This document shows positions 25,347 to 31,639 of a DNA stretch of 64,000 nucleotides, piece by piece. The notes under the pieces are model-generated. The model ran no database searches. It was not told the origin of the DNA and was given only the letters and a program-made list of their open reading frames with translations. Location of the stretch: NCBI RefSeq assembly GCF_026626635.1, contig NZ_JAPNKA010000001.1, positions 2,108,001 to 2,172,000 of the forward strand, written 5' to 3'. The position numbers were made by a program, and so were the translations under genes. Positions within the stretch are counted from its first letter, which is position 1; the number at the start of each line of letters is the position of its first letter. Source of the stretch: Archangium lansingense. GTDB lineage: Bacteria; Myxococcota; Myxococcia; Myxococcales; Myxococcaceae.

Positions 25347-26018
25347 ATGGCAACCGTCAAGCTGGTCAACATACGGCCGGGCAAGAGGAACGGTGACGTG
25401 CTCATTGTCCAGAAAGCCCTCGCCGCTGCTGTAGGTCTGGATTACTCGTCTGCTCCGGGGTTCTTCGGATCCAGGACCAGGGCTGCCTACACGAAGTGGC
25501 AGCAGAGCCTCGGGCTCCGCGGTGCTGATGCCGATGGCGTGCCAGGAACGAAGTCCCTCAAGGCCCTGGGAAAGAAGTACAAATTCTCCGTGAGCGCCGC
25601 GGATGGCGGCGGCAAGGTCGCTGCCTCTGGCCGGGTCAAGAGCCCGGTTCCAGGCCATCGCGTGACCTATCGCTTCGGCGTGCGCAATCGGAGATACCAG
25701 GCGGGATTCCACACCGGAGACGACTATGCTGCCCGTACCGGAACTCCAGTGATCGCGGTTCGCGCTGGCAGAATCGCCTGGTCGAACGGCGCCGGCCGTG
25801 CCTATGGCAACTGGATTGGTCTCAAGGCCGACAACGGCCGTGTCTACGTCTACTGCCACCTGTCGGCTCGTGCCGTGAACACCCGCGCCCTGGTCAAGGC
25901 CGGGCAGGTGATCGGCCGTGTGGGAGCGACAGGCCGCACAACGGGTCCTCACCTTCACTTCGAGGACCATCCCGCGGGCCGGTTCCGCTACGGCCAGTGT
26001 CGCGAGCCGAGTTGGTAG
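25347..26018 (+). CDS. M23-family peptidase with N-terminal peptidoglycan-binding-like domain, no signal peptide
   Basis: A 223-residue protein. The ATG at 25347 is preferred over the one at 25341 because 'aaggag' lies six bases upstream of it. Residues 8-78 resemble a PG_binding_1 module in the endolysin style ('VLIVQKALAAAVGLDYS' to 'GTKSLKALG'). The catalytic LytM/M23 domain follows with His122 and Asp126 (HTGDD), His171 (YCHL) and the His202-Leu-His204 pair (PHLHFE), a complete zinc site for cleaving peptide cross-links in peptidoglycan. No signal peptide is present, unlike typical M23 cell-wall enzymes, so export may need holin-like, T6SS or lysis-type release. Codon choice is less GC-biased than the neighbours. 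Confidence 0.85.
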   Translation: MATVKLVNIRPGKRNGDVLIVQKALAAAVGLDYSSAPGFFGSRTRAAYTKWQQSLGLRGADADGVPGTKSLKALGKKYKFSVSAADGGGKVAASGRVKSPVPGHRVTYRFGVRNRRYQAGFHTGDDYAARTGTPVIAVRAGRIAWSNGAGRAYGNWIGLKADNGRVYVYCHLSARAVNTRALVKAGQVIGRVGATGRTTGPHLHFEDHPAGRFRYGQCREPSW

Positions 26019-26103
26019 GCCTGTCTCCCTGTGTCAGGGTTGTTGACCCGGCGCTCCCGGCGGATTGTCTATATTCGTGTCATGCCTCGCGCCTGGCGAA
26101 CAG

Positions 26104-26127
26104 GGGGGGCCTGGAAACAGGCCCCCC
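26104..26127. terminator. GAAA-loop hairpin between convergent genes
   Basis: A perfect 10-bp stem (26104-26113 with 26118-26127) closed by a GAAA tetraloop sits between the M23 peptidase stop and the end of the HEAT-repeat gene at 26140. Only two T follow on the plus strand, so it may work mainly as a bidirectional barrier or RNA end protector. Confidence 0.55.
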
Positions 26128-26139
26128 TTCGCCACCCGC

Positions 26140-28005
26140 TCACGTCTCCAGCAGGTTGTGGATGCGGGTGCGCAGGCTGCGCTCCGTCTTGTCCTGGGTG
26201 AGCAGGTACTCGAGCACGTCGCGCACCGCGGGCTCCTGGGCGAGGTAGGGCTCCACCAGCGTCACCAGCGAGCCGTAGCTCTGGGGATCCAACTGGCCGT
26301 TGAGCACCTCGTCGCGCAGCTGCACCAGGGCCTGCGGCTCCAGCTTGAAGCGGGTGAGCGTGTCCAGGGCGGTCACCTGCACTCGCGACGCCTCGTCACC
26401 CACCAGCCCCAGCAGCACCTGCTGGGACTGCTCGGAGGGCACCTTGCGCAGGGCCTTCGCCGCCGCCCGCCGCACCTCCTCGCTCGAGGATTGCGCATAG
26501 CTGGCGATCAGCGGCGTGTGCTCCGCCACCCCGGCATTCCCCAGACCCAGAAGCAGGTGCATCTGCTGCTCGGACGCGTCCGAGGCCCGGAGATCCTCCA
26601 CCAGCCGCTGCACGGCCGCCCGCGCCTGGTCCGCGCCCCCGTTGCGGTGCAGCGCGCCCGCCGTCGCCCCCAGCACGTACGTGCTCGCGGTGTGCACCGC
26701 CCCCTGGCTCTTCTCATACTCCCGGCGCGCGAAGTCCACCGTCGCCTCCGTGGGCTCCTGCACCAGCGCCAGGCGGCTGAGCAGCATGTGGTACTGCTCG
26801 TCCCCGCGCGCCTGCGGGGTGCTCAGCGCCTCGAGCATCGCCGCCTGCGCCTCGGGCGTGCCCGCTCCCGCCAGCAGATCCAACAGCACCGCCCGGCCCC
26901 TCACGTCCGTGCCCGGCTGACCGAAGAGCTCCACCAGCTTCGCGCACAGCTCGGGCTCGCGCTCCAGCAACCCCGTCGCCTGGAGCAGGAAATGGTTGTG
27001 GTCGGGGAAGACGCCGCCATTCACCGAGGCGCGCAGCACCGCCATCAGCTGCTCCGCCGTCAGCCCCGCCACCTGCTGGTCCAGCATCTTCTTGCGCGCC
27101 AGTGGGTCCACGACCAACCGGCCCGGGGGCAGCTTCTCCTGCGCTCCCTGCTCCAGTGTCGCCACGGCCGCCGTGTCGAAGGCGGTCTCGGACTCGCGCA
27201 CCACCTTCAGCGCGAACCGCATGTGTCCCGCGGGCCTGCCATCCTCGCCCAGCCGCTCCACACGCTCCTCGCCTTCCAGATGCTCCAGCACCCCGCCCTC
27301 CACCGCCGCCTCCCAGCTCGAGCCCACCCGCACCGTGCCACCCTGGCCCAGGCCCACCAGTTGCTCATACCCCACGCGGCTCCTGCTCACGCGCACCCTG
27401 TCCCCGTCCTCCTCCAGCAGCCGGTACTCGGCGCGCGCACGGCCCCGCGCCGTGCTCTCACTCACCGCCCACTGCTCCCCCTGCCGCAGCACCACCTGCA
27501 GCTCCCCCAACACCGTCTGCACCGTGTTCTTGTAGAGGCTGGGGTCCTCGGGACGGAAGGAGACGCTGAGCACGTCTCCCTCCGGCCCCACTTCCAGCAT
27601 GGCCTCGCGGCCGTGGAAGAGGCTCCGCACCGCCGCCTCGTCCGGCAGCAGCTCCTGGCCGAACACCTGGAGCGAGTGCTGCTGCACGGGCTCCAGGCTC
27701 AGGCCCACCCTCCAGTTCTCCCCTTTCTGGCCCAGGCCGCGCAGCACCAGCCGCCCCACCAGGTCCACCTTGCCACCCACCTCCGAGCCATTACCGGAGG
27801 CCACGGTGCTCAGCCGCACCCGGCTGTCCGCGTGATACTCCAGCCGGTAGCTCCAGCTCTGCCCCCGGGGATAGGAGAAGCGGCGCGTGCGCTGCTCCTG
27901 GACGAGCCCGGTGACGGACTCCGGCGTCCGGACAAACAGGTAGGTGACGGTCAGGACTGCCAGCACCACCAGCACGCTGGCGGCAAGGACCTTGCGAGAC
28001 TTCAT
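26140..28005 (-). CDS. Vitellogenin-N/HEAT-repeat-like membrane-anchored protein
   Basis: A 621-residue protein with an N-terminal membrane anchor (residues 5-24) and no lipobox. Residues 40-290 form a beta-rich part ('WSYRLEYHADSRV', 'LGQKGENWRVGLSLEPVQQ'), and about 300-620 form an alpha-solenoid with HEAT-like pairs. The order, a beta-barrel-like part followed by 'FLLQATGLLEREPEL', 'VRGRAVLLDLLAGAGTPEA' and 'STYVLGATAGALHRNGGAD', strongly recalls the N-terminal lipid-transfer domain of vitellogenin and apolipoprotein B. That likeness is my recognition and needs a profile search. It is followed by nothing on its strand and preceded, 33 bases upstream in the same operon, by a large secreted protein. 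Confidence 0.72.
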   Translation of the reverse strand: MKSRKVLAASVLVVLAVLTVTYLFVRTPESVTGLVQEQRTRRFSYPRGQSWSYRLEYHADSRVRLSTVASGNGSEVGGKVDLVGRLVLRGLGQKGENWRVGLSLEPVQQHSLQVFGQELLPDEAAVRSLFHGREAMLEVGPEGDVLSVSFRPEDPSLYKNTVQTVLGELQVVLRQGEQWAVSESTARGRARAEYRLLEEDGDRVRVSRSRVGYEQLVGLGQGGTVRVGSSWEAAVEGGVLEHLEGEERVERLGEDGRPAGHMRFALKVVRESETAFDTAAVATLEQGAQEKLPPGRLVVDPLARKKMLDQQVAGLTAEQLMAVLRASVNGGVFPDHNHFLLQATGLLEREPELCAKLVELFGQPGTDVRGRAVLLDLLAGAGTPEAQAAMLEALSTPQARGDEQYHMLLSRLALVQEPTEATVDFARREYEKSQGAVHTASTYVLGATAGALHRNGGADQARAAVQRLVEDLRASDASEQQMHLLLGLGNAGVAEHTPLIASYAQSSSEEVRRAAAKALRKVPSEQSQQVLLGLVGDEASRVQVTALDTLTRFKLEPQALVQLRDEVLNGQLDPQSYGSLVTLVEPYLAQEPAVRDVLEYLLTQDKTERSLRTRIHNLLET

Positions 28006-28038
28006 GACTGTGCTCTCCAGAAAGGGGAAAGGAAGGAA

Positions 28039-30690
28039 TCAGTTACTGCACGCCGCCTGGCCGATGAGCGCCTGGACGTCCACCAGCGGCACGGCGAAGC
28101 TCTTCTTGAAGAGCGGGATGTCGTGGCGGATGCCGTCCCAGCTCACGATGGACTCGTCGTACTCGACGCAGAAGGGGCAGGGGCCCAGCGCCACGTAGAC
28201 GTCGATGCTGCCGGACATGAAGACGAACTTCAGGTCCGCACGGCCCGCGACCTCCAGCGCCAGCGTGTTGTAGCCGCCCAGCCCGTAGGCCAGGCCCACG
28301 CTCGCGTTGAGCGGCACCCCGGCATGCACGAGCTGCAGCCGGCCCTTGATGCCCGCGGAGACGACGAACAGGTCCACCCCGGCATACAGCTCGCCGTCCA
28401 CCGAGGCGAAGGGCTCCAGGCGCCCGCCCAGGCCCACGCTGTTGACGTTGCAGCCATTGGAGGTGGTGCTCACCTTGTGCTCCACGTCCAGCCCGTAGTT
28501 GAAGCCCACGGTGCCACCCAGCCGGGCGCCCAGCTCCACCGGCACCACGACGATGATGAAGGTGGTGCTCACATCCACGAACGTGAGGCTCTTGCTCTTG
28601 CTGCCGGAGACGATGTTGTAGGTGCCGAGCGGCAGATCCTTGTGCACGTCCACCAGGTGGATGCTGTTGTCCAGCACGTCCAGGTCGATGTCGGCGCGGG
28701 TAGAGGAGATGTTGGCGGAGGCGTTGATGAGCTGCACGCTCATGCCCAGGGCGCTGCCGGTGGCGTTGAAGGTGCCGATGGCCCGGGGCGAGGGGCAGGT
28801 GCTGTTGGTGGCGCTCAGGTTGTTGAGGCTGAGCGAGACGTTGTAGCTGGCCGAGGCGCCGAAGGTCTCATCCCCCATGCTGTACGTGTCGCTCGCGCCC
28901 CAGTTGAGGCGGGCCTGGCAGGTGACGGGATCGATCAGGTCTCCGGTCACCTTGCGCAGCGCCTTGAGGTACAGGTCGCGGCGGGTGAAGTACTGCTCGA
29001 GCCGGGTGGGGCTGGTCGTGTAGTCCTGCGCCGGGTAGTTGACGGTGCCCGCCACCAGGGCCCGGTTCTTGAGCAGGGCGAAGTTGTTGTCCGTGTAGTC
29101 CATGCACTTCTGGAACGCGGTCTCGCGCTCCTTCTGGTAGAGCGAGAGCACGCGCTGGGCGAAGCGCTTGGGCGACCAGTCACAGGTCACCGCTCCGGTG
29201 GTGTTGAAGGTCAGGCACCCGCGGTTGCGCGCGTTGACCAGCGCCGCTTCAATGGCGTTGTCGATGGCCTCCAGCTTGTAGAGCAGACAGAAGATGGGGT
29301 GCTGCAGGCAGGCGGTCCGCACCACGGTGGTGTCCAGCACCTGCGCGTAGATGGGGATGGTGCTGATGGGAGTCGGCAGGGCAGTCGCCTGCAGCGTGGA
29401 GCTGGTGCTCGACGTGGAGCTGGCGCTCAGCGTGGAGCTGGTGGTCGGTGCGGTCAGGCCCGCCGTGGGGGTCGAAATGGAGTCGATGATGTTGTCCAGG
29501 GCGATGGGGTCCGGGTTCCACACCGGGTCCCGCCACCACTGGCCCGAGTAGATGGGCACGGGCTGCGGCAGGGGCTTGGGGTTGAGATGGCTGGCGATGG
29601 CGGCCACCGTCTCCTCGCGCTTGCGCAGCAACGCCTCGAAGTCGTCTTGCAGCCGCTCCAGCTCGTACATGTCCTCGTCGAGCACCCGGGCGTTGCGCTC
29701 GGACATGCTCTTATGCCAGGCCCAGCTCTCGTCGTAGTACTCCTGGCCCGCGGCGATGGTGCTGTTGAAGGTGGTGTCCTGGAAGACCACGCCGTTGAGG
29801 CTCAGCCCCGGGCGGGTGAGGTTGGCCAGGGTGATGAGCGCGATGCCCCCGGGCATCTCCGTCACCGAGTTCGTGGGGCCATGACTGATCTGCACCTTGC
29901 TGCTGGTGTGGAGCGGCACGGTGAAGAAACGGTTCTTCGGCTGGTCCACGGGGAAGGTGATGGGCGGGTTGAGGGGCGTGCCATCCTTGCCCCGCTGCAC
30001 GGGGTCGGCGATGCCCCGGGTGCCAATGGCATACGCGGGGGCGGGGAAGCCCAACCGCCCGACGGCATAGGCCGAGTTGTAGATGGCCCGGTAGTCCGAG
30101 CCCAGCGTGGTGAAGCGGTCCTCGAAGGTGGTGTAATCGTAGTACTTCTCGTGGACGTACTCGCGGCAGGAGTCCACCACGTAGCCGTTGGCGTTCCATG
30201 AGTCGCGCAGGCTCTGGCGATAGGAGGTCAGCCAGGTCGCGTAGGCGCTGGTCTGCTGCAGGTAGGTCTGCTCGCGCAGCACCAGGCCGAGCGCGAAGCT
30301 GTTGAGTCCGCTGCCGGTCCGGGTGTTGGGGTTGTCCGGCTTGTAGGCCACCGAGTGCGTGGACTCGGTGGGCTGCACCTGCGTGCCATCCGCCTTGGTC
30401 AACACGGGCACCTTCACCGTGCGCGTCGGCATGGACGCCGCCTGCTCCTCACCCGCCTGTTGGATGAGGGTGTTGCAAAGGGCGTTGGGGTCGGTCTTCG
30501 CCGCATCACGCGCCCGCTGATCACAACTGTTGGCGGGGTTCTGGCACCCCTGCAGCGTGTACGTATAGAGGACGCACGGGTCGATGATGATGGGGCCCGT
30601 GGGGGAGGTGGATGCGGCTTCGGCGGCAGCGGACAGCAACAGCCCGCTCGCGGCCAGAGAAGCCGCGAGCCAGCGCAGTGGTAGGGACAT
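28039..30690 (-). CDS. Large secreted protein paired with the vitellogenin-like protein
   Basis: An 883-residue exported protein. I chose ATG 30690 because it starts a good signal peptide (cleaved near residue 25, AEAA). The N-terminal half has scattered cysteines and a helical part ('LDEDMYELERLQDDFEALL'). A Ser/Thr-rich linker near residues 410-430 separates it from a middle with more cysteines. The last 250 residues are beta-rich with repeated Gly-x-Gly turns ('ARLGGTVGFNYGLDVEH', 'SVGLGGRLEPFASVDGELY'), like an outer-membrane or lipid-binding beta-sheet sandwich. I do not recognise a named family. With the next gene 33 bases downstream, a periplasmic lipid or lipoprotein-handling pair is a reasonable inference. 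Confidence 0.65.
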   Translation of the reverse strand: MSLPLRWLAASLAASGLLLSAAAEAASTSPTGPIIIDPCVLYTYTLQGCQNPANSCDQRARDAAKTDPNALCNTLIQQAGEEQAASMPTRTVKVPVLTKADGTQVQPTESTHSVAYKPDNPNTRTGSGLNSFALGLVLREQTYLQQTSAYATWLTSYRQSLRDSWNANGYVVDSCREYVHEKYYDYTTFEDRFTTLGSDYRAIYNSAYAVGRLGFPAPAYAIGTRGIADPVQRGKDGTPLNPPITFPVDQPKNRFFTVPLHTSSKVQISHGPTNSVTEMPGGIALITLANLTRPGLSLNGVVFQDTTFNSTIAAGQEYYDESWAWHKSMSERNARVLDEDMYELERLQDDFEALLRKREETVAAIASHLNPKPLPQPVPIYSGQWWRDPVWNPDPIALDNIIDSISTPTAGLTAPTTSSTLSASSTSSTSSTLQATALPTPISTIPIYAQVLDTTVVRTACLQHPIFCLLYKLEAIDNAIEAALVNARNRGCLTFNTTGAVTCDWSPKRFAQRVLSLYQKERETAFQKCMDYTDNNFALLKNRALVAGTVNYPAQDYTTSPTRLEQYFTRRDLYLKALRKVTGDLIDPVTCQARLNWGASDTYSMGDETFGASASYNVSLSLNNLSATNSTCPSPRAIGTFNATGSALGMSVQLINASANISSTRADIDLDVLDNSIHLVDVHKDLPLGTYNIVSGSKSKSLTFVDVSTTFIIVVVPVELGARLGGTVGFNYGLDVEHKVSTTSNGCNVNSVGLGGRLEPFASVDGELYAGVDLFVVSAGIKGRLQLVHAGVPLNASVGLAYGLGGYNTLALEVAGRADLKFVFMSGSIDVYVALGPCPFCVEYDESIVSWDGIRHDIPLFKKSFAVPLVDVQALIGQAACSN

Positions 30691-31015
30691 GGACTTCGCT
30701 CGTTGAGTTGGAAGGCCCGCCGTGCCCTCCACCACCCTGGCGGAGGGGACAGCGGGGCCGGACTCGCCGCGGCGGCACTCGCTCAGTTCCGCGGCTCACC
30801 CTTCCAACGAGCCCGCCAATTAATCTTCCCGCCAGCCGGATTTTTCCCGCTCATTCAGGAAGAAGAGGGCGTCAACCAGAAACAGAAAAAATGCCGGGAA
30901 GAAAATCGCGCCGTGCCGTTGAGGGGGTGTGGAGTTCCCCGGCCAGTCCGGGGCAGGAGGCGCGGCACACATGTTCGCCCAGGTGGCAGTCACACGACCC
31001 TTAGAGGAACGACGA
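30691..31015. promoter_or_regulatory. Divergent intergenic region upstream of the sigma factor and the secreted-protein operon
   Basis: These 325 bases separate the minus-strand secreted-protein operon from the plus-strand ECF sigma gene. The middle (about 30815-30905) is much richer in A/T than the surroundings, as expected for promoters. The frame of the sigma factor stays open back to 30929, so longer starts are possible. ECF sigma factors often control their own gene, so a sigma-specific promoter is expected here; I cannot pick its -35 and -10 boxes with confidence. No other gene is seen. Confidence 0.4.
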
Positions 31016-31639
31016 ATGCTCCGGGGGGCCGCCTTGACGGAGCTGGAGCGCGCGGGCCAAGGTGCACGCGTGGAAGTCCGGCCTCCCACCACGCCTCGAT
31101 TGGACAGCAGATGGTACGCCGCCTTCGCGCGGCAGCACGAGCTCGCCCTCCACACCACGGCGCTGCGCCTGTGTGGTAACGCGGCGGACGCGCGCGACCT
31201 GGTGCAGGACACGCTGGAGCGGGGGCTGCGCAACCTGGAGCGCTTCCAGGTGGGGACGGATGGACGGGCCTGGCTGCTCACCATCCTCCACCGCCTCTTC
31301 ATCGACAGGTGCCGCTCCCGCACGCGCGAGCCTCGCGCGGACGTGTCCACGGATGAGCTGGCGGAGCGGGTGGCGGCCCCAGAGGGTGAGGCCGCTCCGG
31401 CCTGGGCCTCCATCAGCCTCGAGCAGCTGCGCGAGGTGCTGGGCCAGGTGCCCGAGCCCTTCCGCGAGGTGTACCAGATGCACTGCCTGGAGGGGCGTTC
31501 GTACGACGAGATCGCCCTGCGGCTGGGCATCGCGAAGAACACGGTGGGCACCCGGCTCGTCCGCGCGCGGCGCATGCTGCGCGAGCTGCTGGCCGGCCCG
31601 GTGCAAGGGGCCGAGGCCAAGGAGGAGCGCCATGAGTGA
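31016..31639 (+). CDS. ECF-family RNA polymerase sigma factor
   Basis: A 207-residue sigma-70-like ECF factor. Region 2 is visible from about residue 27 ('YAAFARQHELALHTTALRL' through 'ARDLVQDTLERGLRNLERF' and 'GRAWLLTILHRLFIDRCRS'), and region 4 from about 140 ('LREVLGQVPEPFREVYQMH' and the helix-turn-helix 'RSYDEIALRLGIAKNTVGT'). The ATG at 31016 has 'agagga' eight bases before it; starts at 30929 and 30971 would add residues without family likeness. Its stop overlaps by eight bases the ATG of a membrane anti-sigma/CHAT protein, so the two are made together. It would direct RNA polymerase to a small set of envelope or stress promoters once released. Confidence 0.92.
   Translation: MLRGAALTELERAGQGARVEVRPPTTPRLDSRWYAAFARQHELALHTTALRLCGNAADARDLVQDTLERGLRNLERFQVGTDGRAWLLTILHRLFIDRCRSRTREPRADVSTDELAERVAAPEGEAAPAWASISLEQLREVLGQVPEPFREVYQMHCLEGRSYDEIALRLGIAKNTVGTRLVRARRMLRELLAGPVQGAEAKEERHE

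Noticed and set aside
26065..30201. A 1378-codon plus-strand open frame opposite the vitellogenin-like operon
   Set aside because: The peptide is His/Gln/Leu/Arg-rich with no start signal or domain, and it spans two minus-strand genes and the gap between them; it results from GC bias.
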